DNA of 64,000 nucleotides from Pseudoalteromonas sp. '520P1 No. 423' (lineage in GTDB: Bacteria; Pseudomonadota; Gammaproteobacteria; Enterobacterales; Alteromonadaceae): NCBI RefSeq assembly GCF_001269985.1, contig NZ_BBZB01000002.1, positions 186,001-250,000 of the forward strand, given 5' to 3'. The first letter of the stretch is position 1, and every line of letters starts with the position of its first letter. The notes under the pieces are model-generated. The model had not been told where the DNA came from, ran no database searches, and saw only the letters and a list, made by a program, of their open reading frames with translations. A program made the position numbers and the translations under genes. This document shows positions 29,052 to 39,068 of this stretch, piece by piece.

Positions 29052-29448
29052 ATGATAGAAAGAACATCAGGTATTTACGCTGGCCGCGGTAAATCATCTG
29101 CATATAATACCATTTCCGTTAATTAACTGGTCACGCAGCGGGAATTCAAAGTGTTTTAGGGAAGGCATTGATTGTAGACAATGGTTATTCCCTATCAAAA
29201 TCAATAATGCATCATCAAGCGCTTTGAAACCCGCCTAAAAGGAGCTTCTGAGTAGTCACTTAATTATCGGAATTGGTATAATTTTAGTCTGGAAAGTCGC
29301 CACGTCATCAGATACTTCGGTTGGTATTGAACAAAAGACTAGGCTCTCTTTAGCTACCATTGAACAAAACTTGTTAGAGCTTGGCTCTGACAAAACTCAA
29401 ATTGTTTCGGCACAAGTGTTTATAGCAAATATGGCAGACAAACTATAA
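29052..29448 (+). pseudogene. RidA-family gene disrupted by a small element and by an IS66 remnant
   Basis: RidA/YjgF proteins hydrolyse reactive enamine/imine intermediates. Here the N-terminus MIERTSGIYAGRGKSSAYN (29052-29108) and the middle LVWKVATSSDTS through SLATIEQNLLELGSDK, ending VFIANMADK (29284-29442), are separated by a palindromic insert. Removing the insert and one TA copy joins AYN to IILVWKVAT in frame. The C-terminus is lost at 29443-29448, where IS66-type sequence begins. The gene is therefore broken twice. It lies 20 bases after the HExxH gene and may have been co-transcribed with it. Confidence 0.85.
29108..29278. mobile_element. Palindromic MITE-like element flanked by TA
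   Basis: An insert of 167 bases (29110-29276) bounded by TA dinucleotides (29108-29109 and 29277-29278). The ends form an imperfect inverted repeat: TACCATTTCCGTTAATTAA on the left and TACCAATTCCGATAATTAA as the complement of the right end (19 of 22 terminal bases match). Interior arms pair again (GCGGGAATTCAAAG near 29139 with the complement of CTTTGAAACCCGC near 29222; AGGGAA with TTCCCT). It has no open frame. A TA target and non-coding hairpin structure suggest a miniature element mobilised by an IS630/mariner-type transposase. Confidence 0.75.
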
Positions 29449-29523
29449 ACGTCCGGCGATCTGCGTCTAACAAATCGCTATTAGTCTCGTTAAGTTATTA
29501 CCAAACAATCTTTGGAGTAACTT

Positions 29524-29826
29524 ATGAGAATTATGCGCAGCCAAGAAAAATGGCAATCTATCATTGAAGATCAACAATCTAGTAGTTTAACCATTATTGA
29601 TTATTGTCGACAGCATAAACTCTCACTGACTAGCTTTTATGCTCACCGTAAAAAGCTAGATGTAACGCAATCTGGATTTATTCGCGCTAAAGTGATGCAA
29701 CAAGTTGAGTTTGAAACACGCCAACCTGACAACATTAATCTCAGTGTTGGAAATGCAACGCTTACCTTTCCAAGTTCAATCCCAGCTTCATACCTTGCTC
29801 AACTATTACGAGAGTGTGCCCAATGA
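29524..29826 (+). CDS. tnpA: IS66 accessory protein TnpA
   Basis: A 100-residue IS66 orf1 product. It has the helix-turn-helix opening RSQEKWQSIIEDQQSS then IIDYCRQHKLSLTSFYAHRKKL, as in IS66 TnpA, and a C-terminal TLTFPSSIPASYLAQLLREC. Its TGA overlaps the tnpB ATG (ATGA at 29823-29826), the usual coupling in this family. The ribosome site GGAG lies about 8 bases before ATG. The frame is intact although the rest of the element is damaged. Confidence 0.85.
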   Translation: MRIMRSQEKWQSIIEDQQSSSLTIIDYCRQHKLSLTSFYAHRKKLDVTQSGFIRAKVMQQVEFETRQPDNINLSVGNATLTFPSSIPASYLAQLLRECAQ

Positions 29827-30122
29827 AAATGTTTGTTGATGTGCCGAAGGTGTTTTTACATCGTGATTTTGTTGATTTTAGAAAATCCATCAATGGACTC
29901 GTTGGTATTGTGGAATATGAACTTGCTCTTGATGTTAATACTGGTACGCTATTTGTATTTTGTAATAAAGCGAAAGATAAACTTAAAATTCTGTATTGGG
30001 ATAAAACAGGTTTTGCATTGTGGTACAAACGACTTGAGAAACAAAAGTTCAAATGGCCTAGTAAAATATCGACTCAAGAATTTACATTGAGTTCAGAGCA
30101 GCTTCAATGGTTATTATCATGA
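29823..30122 (+). CDS. tnpB: IS66 accessory protein TnpB
   Basis: A 99-residue IS66 orf2 product. Family signatures are DFRKSINGLVGIVE, TGTLFVFCNKAKDKLKIL and YWDKTGFALWYKRLE. The start is placed at 29823 because of the ATGA overlap with tnpA; an upstream in-frame start inside tnpA is less likely. TnpB is needed with TnpA for efficient IS66 transposition, but with tnpC broken it has no partner here. About 145 bases of non-coding sequence follow before tnpC, longer than usual. Confidence 0.87.
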   Translation: MKMFVDVPKVFLHRDFVDFRKSINGLVGIVEYELALDVNTGTLFVFCNKAKDKLKILYWDKTGFALWYKRLEKQKFKWPSKISTQEFTLSSEQLQWLLS

Positions 30123-30266
30123 TATGACGTACTTGGTCATGAGCCATTACATTATCAATCACAGAGCTAGTTAGATCAAAATAGCAGTCAATGATCGTGT
30201 ACAGAGCCTTTATATTATTTGAGTTTGAAAACAGATTAGACTTAAAATACTAGCTAAACTGCGAGC

Positions 30267-30727
30267 ATGAAAATTGATGCTAATTCACTGTCAGACGACC
30301 CAGAACAACTCAAGCGTATGTTGCTTGAGTTGCAGCAAGTTATTATCAAAAAAGATGAAATCATTCATAGCTTGCTTGAACGCTTTGAAGTAGCCAAACA
30401 AAAATTCCTAAAGGCTTTGAAACAAGCAGTTTACTGAGTCAGGTTATCAGCGCCAAATATCAATATGGCTTGCCATTATATCGACAAGAAAAAATGTTCA
30501 CAGACTAGGGTATTGAGCTTAGTCGAAAAACAATGTCAGATTGGATTATGCGCTGCGGAGAATTATTTGCTCCGTTGTATGATAAATTAACAAAGACCTT
30601 ACTTAGCCAAGCTGTCATTCATGCAGTAATTAAAGAAGATAAAAAAACCAGTTACATGTGGGTTTATTGCTGCGGTACTGATAGTCTATTAAACAATCAA
30701 ATGCTCTTTGGTATTAACTTAAGCTAA
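30267..30727 (+). pseudogene. tnpC: Remnant of IS66 transposase TnpC
   Basis: Fragments of the IS66 DDE transposase. 30267-30400 gives the N-terminal coil (DPEQLKRMLLELQQVI). An internal deletion then joins to SSLLSQVISAKYQYGLPLYRQEKMF with a frameshift and an in-frame TAG, and then MSDWIMRCGELFAPLY. The segment IHA-VIKEDKKTSYMWVY lacks the DETxLN stretch holding the first catalytic aspartate. Coding homology ends near 30727, so most of the catalytic domain is absent. Confidence 0.85.
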
Positions 30728-30746
30728 ATAATTTTTTGGAGATATA

Positions 30747-31304
30747 ATGGATAACCGGGATGATTTAATCAGCTTTACTAAAAAAGGAATCGGCTTCCCT
30801 TTAGCTGGCACAATAATAATGAGCCTCTGTGCTATTTTTATCACCGAATTAGAGCAACGTCAGGCTTTAATTTGGACAATATGTGCAACAGGTAGTACTT
30901 TTCCTATAGCCTTTTTCATCTCAAAAATATTTAAAGTAAACCCTTTTGCTAAGTTTGGCCCATTATCAAATTTATCCGCAGTTTTAGCCTGTGCTCAATT
31001 TTTATATTGGCCTGTTCTCATTTTAGTTCTGCAATTAACGCCTAATTGGTTTCCTTTTGTAATGGCAATTCTGTTTGGCTCACATTTTATTCCTTTTGGT
31101 TGGCTATATAAAAGTAAAGCATATTACTTTTTGGGTATCTCGATGCCGTTAACCGGTTGTATTTTGGCCCTAGGAGGAAGTGACTTTTCTTATGCTTATA
31201 CATTTTTATCACTTATACCTTTATATATAATTACTTGCCTACTGCTTTTTAAAGAAATAAAAGTAAAAACGAATACTCAAAACACACCTATTAAAAGCCT
31301 TTAA
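30747..31304 (+). CDS. Uncharacterised integral membrane protein
   Basis: A 185-residue protein with a clear GGAGA ribosome site and ATG at 30747. It has about five or six hydrophobic helices (near 17-33, 42-58, 75-90, 98-118, 126-145, 150-168), a charged N-terminus MDNRDDLISFTKKG and a basic C-terminal tail. No catalytic or transport motif stands out and I do not recognise the family with confidence. It follows the truncated IS66 element and precedes the end of a convergent protease gene. Intact frame and good ribosome site argue that it is a real gene. Confidence 0.6.
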   Translation: MDNRDDLISFTKKGIGFPLAGTIIMSLCAIFITELEQRQALIWTICATGSTFPIAFFISKIFKVNPFAKFGPLSNLSAVLACAQFLYWPVLILVLQLTPNWFPFVMAILFGSHFIPFGWLYKSKAYYFLGISMPLTGCILALGGSDFSYAYTFLSLIPLYIITCLLLFKEIKVKTNTQNTPIKSL

Positions 31305-31369
31305 AAATGAGCAGCGCTATTTAAAATATAAATAGCGCGAACTTAATACAGTTTTTCTTGCAAATATAA

Positions 31370-33913
31370 TTACTTTTTAACCTTTTGATTTTTTGAACGC
31401 TTTACTGTTAAAAACAACATTAACAAAGCTAAAAAACCACCTAAACTTCCTCCGCTTGAATCACTTTTAGTTACTTCTGGTGTTGGAGCAGTTGAACGTG
31501 TTGCATCTAATGGAAAAGCATCACTTGTATCAACAACACCATCGTTATCATCATCTGTATCCGCATTATTACCAATGCCATCACCATCTGTATCTACAGA
31601 TTCTGCACTATCCAACGGAAATGAATCATTTGTATCTACAACACCATCGTTATCATCATCTGTATCCGCATTATTACCAATGCCATCACCATCTGTATCT
31701 ACAGATTCTGAACTATCCAACGGGAATGCATCATTTGTATCTACAACACCATCGTTATCATCATCTGTATCCGCATTATTACCAATGCCATCACCATCTG
31801 TATCTACAGATTCTGCACTATCCAACGGGAATGCATCATTTGTATCCACAACACCATCGTTATCATCATCTGTATCCGCATTATTACCAATGCCATCACC
31901 ATCTGTATCTACAGATTCTGCACTATCCAACGGGAATGCATCATTTGTATCCACAACACCATCGTTATCATCATCTGTATCCGCATTATTACCAATGCCA
32001 TCACCATCTGTATCTACAGATTCTGCACTATCCAACGGGAATGCATCATTTGTATCCACAACACCATCGTTATCATCATCTGTATCCGCATTATTACCAA
32101 TGCCATCACCATCTGTATCTACAGATTCTGCACTATCCAACGGGAATGCATCATTTGTATCTACAACACCATCGTTATCATCATCTGTATCCGCATTATT
32201 ACCAATGCCATCACCATCTGTATCTAACCACTCATTTGAATCATTCGGAAAAGCATCATTTTCATCAGCAATACCGTCACCATCAGTATCAGTAAAGGCG
32301 CTAAAGCTAAAGCTCATTTCCTGACCTACAGCTGAAATATCTGAAAGCTCAATACAATATGTACCGTAGCATATTTTAAACTCATTCCCTTGAGCCCAAC
32401 TTTCCAATTGTGAGGTAAAGGGATCAGACGTTTTAGAATAACGGTATACGCTTGGTTTGTCGTTATAGTAGCCATGCTTTAAATTTACTTCAAAAATCTG
32501 TAAACCACTTTGTAGATCCCTTGCGCCGGAATAATTAGGGTCTTGCTTTACCCAACTAGAATGTATATTACCTGAATTTTCAAACCAACGATTTTCAATT
32601 AATAAATAATGCTCTGGATTTCCATCTATATTGTGTTTATATAAATAAGGTGTATTCGAATCGTATTGGGCGTCATCAGCAATATCATGACTAGTTATTT
32701 GAGCTACTGTAGACTCAGTTAATTCTTGCGGTTCAATCCATTTAGCAAATAACCATTTTTCAAAACCAGCAGGTGAAAATGCATCTAAACTAGGAGTTCT
32801 TGCTGAAAGTGCAAAGTAACCCATATTAAATTTTTCATAATAGTAATCAGGAAAACCTAGAAACATATGCCCAAGTTCATGCGCCCAACCAAAATAATCA
32901 GAACCATAAACCGATTTTTCAGGAATATTATTGTAAACTCTCAAAACTTTATTTAATGCAGATAATTTTTGTTGCTGTTCAGGATTTTCAACAATCAATT
33001 CATTCAAATTAAATGAATTTAAAACGGCTTTTTCTACATGCTCACCAGGCTCAAAACTACCAATTTCTAACCAACTCATGTTATAACCAGAGCATGATCC
33101 TGGACCACCCTCATATAATAAAACTGCGCCATTCATCAAACCTTCATTTTGATTTCTTAGATTATGATTAATATCATAGTCATTAGGATCCAGCCCTTTG
33201 TTTAAAATAGCTTCTTTTAAAACATCTTTCATAACTTGATTTCGGTCACAGTACCAACGACCGTCATATTCTGAAATTGACAAATATTCAGACCTAGGCT
33301 TTATTAAAGAACCATCATCAGAAGAGCGTAGCCAATCAAATACTTCAAATTCAATTCTAAATTTACCACCACTTACATCTTTAAAATATTTCGCAATGGA
33401 ATTGCCAGAGTTTAAGAACGCTTTCACTTCTTCTATCGTTCGTTGTTTATACTCATTTCCTTCAATGGAATCTGGATTATTTGGATTACTCATATCGGTA
33501 GCGGGATCAAAATCAGCCCAATCGACCATTAACACTGGGATTTTTATAACCTTCTCTGATTTTAATTCACACTCTCTAAAACCGACTTTTTGATTATAAT
33601 TATTGAACTCTCCGTAAGTTACTTCATTGCCAGCGTCTAATAATGCAACTTCATTCGCTGAATTATATTGCGCCCCAGTAAGTATGCCATTTTCACGAGT
33701 GACCCAATCATCTTGAGTACAGTCTTTGTGCTCTAATATTTCTTGCTGTGAATTTTCTAATACTGATGGCTTTATTATCATTTTAGGAATAATAAATGCT
33801 TGAGAATCGAGTTCTGCATAAACTGTTGGAGATGTATATAGAGCGGTTAAAACAGCTAAACTCGTTGCTTTACGAAGGAAATTCCCTTTATTATGAAATG
33901 ACAAAATTGTCAT
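31370..33913 (-). CDS. Secreted M6-family metalloprotease with calcium-binding repeats and GlyGly-CTERM tail
   Basis: An 847-residue exported protease. I place the start at 33913 ([10 protein letters not shown], with AAGGTAG upstream) rather than at an in-frame upstream codon. Order: signal peptide (about 1-33, ending VYA), pro-region, M6 (immune inhibitor A-like) catalytic domain with the zinc site [17 protein letters not shown], a beta region, then one partial and seven full 35-residue thrombospondin type-3-like repeats ([19 protein letters not shown]), and a C-terminal [14 protein letters not shown] helix followed by KRSK. That tail is the GlyGly-CTERM signal handled by rhombosortase in marine gammaproteobacteria, usually for type II-secreted surface proteins. 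The repeats should bind calcium and act as a rigid stalk. Confidence 0.88.
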   Translation of the reverse strand: MTILSFHNKGNFLRKATSLAVLTALYTSPTVYAELDSQAFIIPKMIIKPSVLENSQQEILEHKDCTQDDWVTRENGILTGAQYNSANEVALLDAGNEVTYGEFNNYNQKVGFRECELKSEKVIKIPVLMVDWADFDPATDMSNPNNPDSIEGNEYKQRTIEEVKAFLNSGNSIAKYFKDVSGGKFRIEFEVFDWLRSSDDGSLIKPRSEYLSISEYDGRWYCDRNQVMKDVLKEAILNKGLDPNDYDINHNLRNQNEGLMNGAVLLYEGGPGSCSGYNMSWLEIGSFEPGEHVEKAVLNSFNLNELIVENPEQQQKLSALNKVLRVYNNIPEKSVYGSDYFGWAHELGHMFLGFPDYYYEKFNMGYFALSARTPSLDAFSPAGFEKWLFAKWIEPQELTESTVAQITSHDIADDAQYDSNTPYLYKHNIDGNPEHYLLIENRWFENSGNIHSSWVKQDPNYSGARDLQSGLQIFEVNLKHGYYNDKPSVYRYSKTSDPFTSQLESWAQGNEFKICYGTYCIELSDISAVGQEMSFSFSAFTDTDGDGIADENDAFPNDSNEWLDTDGDGIGNNADTDDDNDGVVDTNDAFPLDSAESVDTDGDGIGNNADTDDDNDGVVDTNDAFPLDSAESVDTDGDGIGNNADTDDDNDGVVDTNDAFPLDSAESVDTDGDGIGNNADTDDDNDGVVDTNDAFPLDSAESVDTDGDGIGNNADTDDDNDGVVDTNDAFPLDSSESVDTDGDGIGNNADTDDDNDGVVDTNDSFPLDSAESVDTDGDGIGNNADTDDDNDGVVDTSDAFPLDATRSTAPTPEVTKSDSSGGSLGGFLALLMLFLTVKRSKNQKVKK
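31490..32224 (-). repeat. Seven tandem 105-base coding repeats
   Basis: Seven head-to-tail units of 105 bases inside the M6 protease gene, encoding [35 protein letters not shown]. The units are nearly identical at the DNA level, differing in a few third positions and in single residues (NDS for NDA, SSES for SAES, TSD in the last). This indicates recent duplication or homogenisation by recombination. Copy number probably varies between strains. Confidence 0.92.
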
Positions 33914-34041
33914 AAAAACTACCTTAAAAATTATTACCGTGGTTACAAGTACGCAAAAAAAGTAACATAATAGTAACACGGAGTATTTTTTTTAGGAACT
34001 TGATAATTAAAATTTTCATTCCAATACATTGGTTTTTATAA

Positions 34042-34553
34042 AATTTAAAGATTATTGTTAGAGACTTTGAAATTGATACTCTTCATGAATTAATGCAAAG
34101 TGGTAAAGTACATTTGGCAATCGCCTTTCCTGACTATATTCCTAATAGCTACCATTTAATTAAGCTATTTGAAGAACATCATGTGTGTGTTGCGCCTCCC
34201 AATTCAAAATTATTAACTTCAAATCCTTCACTAAAAGAAATAGCAAATTATCCTTCAATTATTGCATCTCCTTCACGCCCTAACTTTAAAGGTTCTATTG
34301 ACGATTGGTTTAAGCCGTTTGGCTTAGAACGAAATATTGTTGTTTTAGCGCCATGTTTTTCGATTGTGCCTATGTACCTTGAAACTACGGACTCTATGCA
34401 TTTTTACCCTCTAGAGCGATCCAAGGGCTAAACTTAACTGAAATTCCACTTGAACATGTTCCAGACCCATTTGATGTCATAGCTGCTTGGCACCCTAGTT
34501 ACAATGAGGATGCACTGCAAAAATGGCTCATTTCTTTACTTCAAGTTGAATAG
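34042..34553 (+). pseudogene. Fragment of a LysR-family regulator
   Basis: Only the effector-binding domain of a LysR regulator remains. Blocks seen are LHELMQSGKVHLAIAFPD, EEHHVCVAPPNSKLL, PSIIASPSRPNFKGSIDDWF, IVVLAPCFSIVPMYLETTD, then a frameshift near 34390 and AFLPSRAIQGLNLTEIPLE to WHPSYNEDALQKWLISLL. The order and motifs match the NodD/LeuO-like branch. The helix-turn-helix half is absent and the frame starts after a TAA. It cannot bind DNA. Its former targets may be the neighbouring secreted proteins. Confidence 0.82.
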
Positions 34554-34628
34554 TGATCGATCTTTACCAAATTCATGATTCAACTTATTTCTAAATTTAC
34601 CAATTAAATATAATAAGGCTTAAAGTGG

Positions 34629-35780
34629 TTATTCTAAAGCATTATCACTTTTTGAAAGATAATCGGCTAAAAATTTTTGATGGCGATTTTTGTGCCAGGT
34701 CAGCATATTATTTGCTAGTTTTACTGCATCCAGTTGATGCTTTACTGCATTTTCAAAATCACCTATTTTTTCATAGGCACTGGCTAAATTATGATGGCTG
34801 TAAGCATCTGCAGGATATAAATCAATCATTTGTTTAAAAATCTGTATTGCTGCTTGGTGTGATGTTTTTAATAAATGATAGCCTAACGCATTAATTGAGT
34901 GTTTTGGTGATACTTCAAAACCATATTTATGCTGCGATAAATATTTATAATGCTTAATGATGGCATTAGTCCCTTTTTGTGAAATTTCAGATGTTGGCGC
35001 TAAACCTATATGTATATCATTAAATAGCTTTTCTATTGCTGTGATAACAGATAATAAAGGCAATGACATATGATAATTATTTGCAAAATTTTCATAATGC
35101 CAATCTAATTTGTGTGGCGCATCTTTATTTAATATTGAAAGTAAAACATCGTAATCAGTTACCTGATGTGCTTCTTTAACATTTGCGCCATGACTAAACA
35201 GTAAAAAACGCGGTTTATCACCTAACTTAGCCAGTTTTTTTGGTGCCGTAGACAAAATGCCTGAAAAATCATCTTTGAGTTCAGGACTTGTTGCAATATA
35301 GGCATTAAACATATCAGGTTTATTGATCAAAGCAGATAGCACTACTGAACCATTCATCCTAAACCCACTAATTATTTTAAAGCCATTAGTCCTGTATTTT
35401 TGTACTACTTTTGGTAGTAACTTTTCATCTATCAAATCTAATAGCGGTGTGGTTTTTCCTGTTTCATCAAACAACATGGCAGCCCGATTACCTGATACGG
35501 GAGTGACGATAATTGTTTGCAGCCAAGGCCACTGCCCATTATGGCTCATCCAATCATGCATGCCACTTAAATATGTGTCTGAATAAGAATGCAAATCAAA
35601 CATTAGGACATAAGATTTATCAATATTTTTTTCGTATCCCGCAGGTAATGTGACATTAAAAACTAAGGGTTGTGAAAATTCAGCATGCGTAATTTTAATT
35701 TGTTCTTGTGTGCTGCCAGCTTTAGCTGTGGCGCTTATTAATACTAATATCAGTGAAGTTAGCTTAAACAATATATTCAT
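34629..35780 (-). CDS. Exported esterase-fold protein with TPR tail, catalytic serine replaced
   Basis: A 383-residue protein with signal peptide (about 1-21, ending AKA), an alpha/beta-hydrolase domain of the esterase-D/Fes type (about 25-270), and a C-terminal TPR region (about 300-370, with AYSHHNLASAYEKIGDFENAVKHQ). The nucleophile elbow reads ISGFRMNG, so the expected serine is Arg141. A broken paralogue at 38.0-39.1 kb has ISGASIAG, with serine, in the same place. Loss of the serine suggests that this copy is not a hydrolase but a binding or signalling protein. It is divergent from a CadC-like regulator (150-base shared upstream region), which likely controls it. Confidence 0.8.
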   Translation of the reverse strand: MNILFKLTSLILVLISATAKAGSTQEQIKITHAEFSQPLVFNVTLPAGYEKNIDKSYVLMFDLHSYSDTYLSGMHDWMSHNGQWPWLQTIIVTPVSGNRAAMLFDETGKTTPLLDLIDEKLLPKVVQKYRTNGFKIISGFRMNGSVVLSALINKPDMFNAYIATSPELKDDFSGILSTAPKKLAKLGDKPRFLLFSHGANVKEAHQVTDYDVLLSILNKDAPHKLDWHYENFANNYHMSLPLLSVITAIEKLFNDIHIGLAPTSEISQKGTNAIIKHYKYLSQHKYGFEVSPKHSINALGYHLLKTSHQAAIQIFKQMIDLYPADAYSHHNLASAYEKIGDFENAVKHQLDAVKLANNMLTWHKNRHQKFLADYLSKSDNALE

Positions 35781-35930
35781 AATTTTCCTATATTTAAATT
35801 TTTATTTGTTTTACAAACAAGCTACCTTTTATCTTTCTAAATTAAATGAATAAAGCTGATAATTTGCTGATTTTTACCTGAATAGTTTATTTTTCATGAC
35901 GTTAGATATAATATTAACCCGAATTATCAA

Positions 35931-37991
35931 ATGGATATTAACGGAATGCCACAGCAGTTTTGGATAAATGAATACTTTATTGACTGCACTCGCAATCAAA
36001 TATCACATAATAATATAGTTACAAATATACCGTCTAAAGCGATGGCAGTATTAAATATACTTGTAGAAAATAGTGAGCAAGTAGTGGGCCACGAATCCAT
36101 TATGGCCAGTGTTTGGCAAGACAGTATTGTTGCACCAAACAGCTTGCAGCGCTGTATTACACAGTTAAGAAAAGCGCTGGGCGATAACAGTAAACAACAA
36201 ACCATTATTAAAACACATTCAAAACTGGGTTATAGCTTAATTGCCCATGTTAAACCCCACCTAACGACAGTAAATAAAGTTAATAAAAGCCATATAAGTA
36301 GCGCCAAAAATACAAAGTACGCATTGAGTTTTATAAGTTTAGTTTTGTGTATATTTATTACCTTTTATTGGTTTGAAGACAATTCAATACTTAACTTTAA
36401 TCAAGTTAAGCCTCTCACATATAGTGATGAAAGAGAGTCTAATGGACAATATTCTCCAGATGGTAGATATATTGTTTTTCAACGAAGCATAACGTCATGT
36501 ACAAGTCACATTTGGGCGAAAGATTTACAAACACATGCAGAGTATCAATTAACAAAAAATGCCGGAATATATGGTACGCGCAGTTGGTCTCAAGATGGTA
36601 ACCAACTGGCTTTTGTAACGCAAAGTCAATGCAATAAAACTGAAATAGCTCCAAAGCAGTGCTGGCAATTAGTCACTTTGGATTTTGCTGAGGCATTAAA
36701 GTCACCACAACATACAACGCCTAGACTTCAATGTAATACTCAGCAAGCAGGCTTGGCAAGATGGCTACCCAATGGCAGTATTGGTATTTTACGCCAACAT
36801 AAAAACCAACTACAAAAAATACAAGCTTATAATCCGAGAACTGAGCAGTTAACCGATGTATATACACCGAAAAATAAGTATATTTATAGCTATGATTATT
36901 CGTTTGCTAACCATGCATTTGCAGTAATAAGTACAACAAAAAATAAACAACATATAGTAGAAAAGCTTAATATGTCTGGCGAAGTATTATCTCGTGCCAT
37001 ATTAAAACCACCAGAGGGGCTCTCATTTAATGATAACTACTATATTCATTATCATCCTTTTGAAGACTACCTAATAACAGCAACCCATGAAGGATTATTT
37101 CAAATATTTTTTGATGGTTCTTTAAAAAGAATAAATGGCCTAAATCAGCATGGTATTTATAGCCCAAGCTTTCATCCCAATAGTAAAAAAATCCTAGTAA
37201 CTCAAGCAATGGCGGATTCTGATATGGCATTAATAAAGCTTAATCAGTCTAATGTGAGTAAGTTAAAATTACATACAATCGCGCGTTCAAACTCCAGTGA
37301 TATAAATGGCCAATTTCAGCCAAAAGGTAACAATATTGCTTTTATGTCTAAACGAACGGGTAAACGCCAATTATGGTTATTCGATGGACAAGATTCTAAG
37401 CAAATAAGTAAGTTAAAATACGGTATACAATCTGTCAGTTTTGCATGGTCAAACGATGGGAAATATTTAATAGGCATAGATAAAAATAAGCTGATTAAAT
37501 TTAATCTGCAAGGTGGTTCATCAATTATTGATATCAAACTACCTATTTATAAAGTTTTACAATGGACTAAGAAAAATCATTTATTAGCTCTATCAAAACA
37601 AGATAACCAATCAATCTTATATCAAGTAGATATGAGCACATTAAAAGTAACAAAACTGGTTAATAAAGACATTAAGTGGGCAAATTTAACTGAGGACAAT
37701 ACCTTAATTTATGTTGATACGATTAAACGGTTTTGGGTGAAAAAAGATAAAACTGACGAGATCCCACTTTTATCCGCACATTTAGATAGTAATATATTTG
37801 CATTAGAAAATAATGAATTATTTGGTATCAATAAAAATAGGGAGTTATGGTCCTACTCACTCAGTTCCAAGTCATTTAAAGTATTGCAGCAGCTCCCTGA
37901 TACCGCGCGCTATGTAAGTGATGTCAATAACGCAGAGTTGCTTTTTACACAAATGATTAATTATCAAAAAGAACTTATTGAGCTTTATTAA
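35931..37991 (+). CDS. CadC-like membrane transcriptional regulator with beta-propeller
   Basis: A 686-residue one-component regulator. Domains: N-terminal OmpR-type winged helix (about 15-105; VVGHESIMASVWQDSIVAPNS, then LRKALGDN and TKTHSKLGYSL-like residues), one membrane helix (about 131-150) and a periplasmic TolB/WD40-like PD40 propeller (about 160-680) with repeated SPDGRYIVF and SWSQDGNQLAF blades. Proteins of this build sense a periplasmic signal and bind DNA from the membrane. It sits between two esterase-TPR genes, divergent from one and upstream of the other, so these are the probable targets. The frame is intact. Confidence 0.87.
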   Translation: MDINGMPQQFWINEYFIDCTRNQISHNNIVTNIPSKAMAVLNILVENSEQVVGHESIMASVWQDSIVAPNSLQRCITQLRKALGDNSKQQTIIKTHSKLGYSLIAHVKPHLTTVNKVNKSHISSAKNTKYALSFISLVLCIFITFYWFEDNSILNFNQVKPLTYSDERESNGQYSPDGRYIVFQRSITSCTSHIWAKDLQTHAEYQLTKNAGIYGTRSWSQDGNQLAFVTQSQCNKTEIAPKQCWQLVTLDFAEALKSPQHTTPRLQCNTQQAGLARWLPNGSIGILRQHKNQLQKIQAYNPRTEQLTDVYTPKNKYIYSYDYSFANHAFAVISTTKNKQHIVEKLNMSGEVLSRAILKPPEGLSFNDNYYIHYHPFEDYLITATHEGLFQIFFDGSLKRINGLNQHGIYSPSFHPNSKKILVTQAMADSDMALIKLNQSNVSKLKLHTIARSNSSDINGQFQPKGNNIAFMSKRTGKRQLWLFDGQDSKQISKLKYGIQSVSFAWSNDGKYLIGIDKNKLIKFNLQGGSSIIDIKLPIYKVLQWTKKNHLLALSKQDNQSILYQVDMSTLKVTKLVNKDIKWANLTEDNTLIYVDTIKRFWVKKDKTDEIPLLSAHLDSNIFALENNELFGINKNRELWSYSLSSKSFKVLQQLPDTARYVSDVNNAELLFTQMINYQKELIELY

Positions 37992-38030
37992 TAAAAATTA
38001 TTCACTTACTCATTTGACCTAAATGACTGA

Positions 38031-39068
38031 AAAAGTTACGCCAATAACAAAAATAAAAAATACCCCGTTATTTATCGTCTAGATGGTAAAGAAAACTTAC
38101 CTCTGATAAATGAGGTAATGCATAAATTGCAAAAAGCAGATAGTGCACCAGAGGTTATTATGGTTGCAATTGAAAATACCAATCGATTAAGAGACTTTGC
38201 ACCGACAGTAAACCTCGACCCAAGAGGTCCTGTAGGACAAGGTGGCGGCGCTGATAAATTTTTAGACTTTCTTGAGATTGAATTAATTCCATACATAGAT
38301 CAAAACTATCGAACACATGATTTTAAAGTTATCTCTGGCGCATCAATAGCTGGGTTACTTACGATTCATAGCCTTCAGTCTAGACCTCACCTTTTTCAAG
38401 CGCATGTAGCTTATAGTCCCGCTGTTTGGTGGGGCGACCGCACAACAGCTAAAAAGGCTAAAGCATTTATCGCTCAAAAAACCAGCTTAAATAACTACTT
38501 ATATATGAATATAGGAGAAGAAGCAGGTGAAATGCGTGATGTGTATAATGATTTTCACACCCATTTTTAAAAGAACTCACCTAAAAACTTTAAATTTACT
38601 TCAAACGAATTTAATAATGTGTCACATGGTTTAACGTCAGCCGCAGGCGCTTTTCATGCATATCAGAACTTATTTTTACCCATCAGAATGCCAAATAAGG
38701 CACTAATTGATGGAGTAGCATCAATCAATGATTATTACAGTCGTTTATCCATGCAACGTGATGAAAATATAAAACCACCAGAGTGGGTTATTCGAGAACT
38801 TGGGTACCACTTAGTTAATATTAAACAAGAGCATAAAGCCGTTGAAATATTTAAATTTAATTTAAAATCACACCCTGATTTAGCTAGTGCTTATAATGGA
38901 TTAGCTTACATTTATGAAAGATTAAATCGCTATGATGAAGCCTTACAGCACATAAATAAAGCGTTAACACTGGCAACAAAAAAAGATAGCGGCTATCAGG
39001 TATACATTAGTAGAAAAAATAGATTAACAGCTCAGGTTTCTGGTACAAATAAAGCGCAGCTAAAATAA
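38031..39068 (+). pseudogene. Broken esterase-TPR paralogue
   Basis: A relative of the intact gene at 34.6-35.8 kb. The frame opens after a TGA (38028-38030) with NKKYPVIYRLDG, so the signal peptide and N-terminus are missing. The nucleophile elbow ISGASIAG keeps its serine. A single in-frame TAA (38568-38570), where the frame otherwise continues HTHF-KNSPKNF, separates it from the C-terminal part with the TPR segment (SAYNGLAYIYERLNRYDEAL). One base change (TTA to TAA) would explain the stop. It lies just downstream of the CadC-like regulator. Confidence 0.85.

Larger units (their letters stand above)
29444..30727 (+). mobile_element. Truncated IS66-family element
   Basis: The region carries tnpA, tnpB and a damaged tnpC in the IS66 order. 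The left boundary is near 29444-29460, where RidA coding stops and a GTCCGGCG string resembling IS66 ends (GTAAgcgtccgg type) begins. No matching inverted copy was found after tnpC; sequence after 30727 belongs to a different gene. So the right end and most of the transposase are gone and the element cannot move by itself. Confidence 0.75.

Noticed and set aside
30728..31369. Right end of the IS66 element
   Set aside because: No inverted copy of the left end was found; sequence after 30727 belongs to an unrelated membrane protein gene.
31490..32224. Regular direct repeats that could suggest a CRISPR array
   Set aside because: Units are contiguous 105-base coding repeats without spacers, in frame with DxDxDG calcium-binding motifs.
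31480..32324. Two long plus-strand open frames rich in His/Tyr/Leu or Ser/Pro/Val repeats
   Set aside because: They are antisense shadows of the tandem calcium-binding repeats of the minus-strand M6 protease. The protease frame has a domain, signal peptide and ribosome site; these have none.
33914..33979. Upstream extension of the M6 protease start
   Set aside because: The extension adds a second hydrophobic stretch before a good signal peptide; ATG at 33913 has an AAGGTAG ribosome site.
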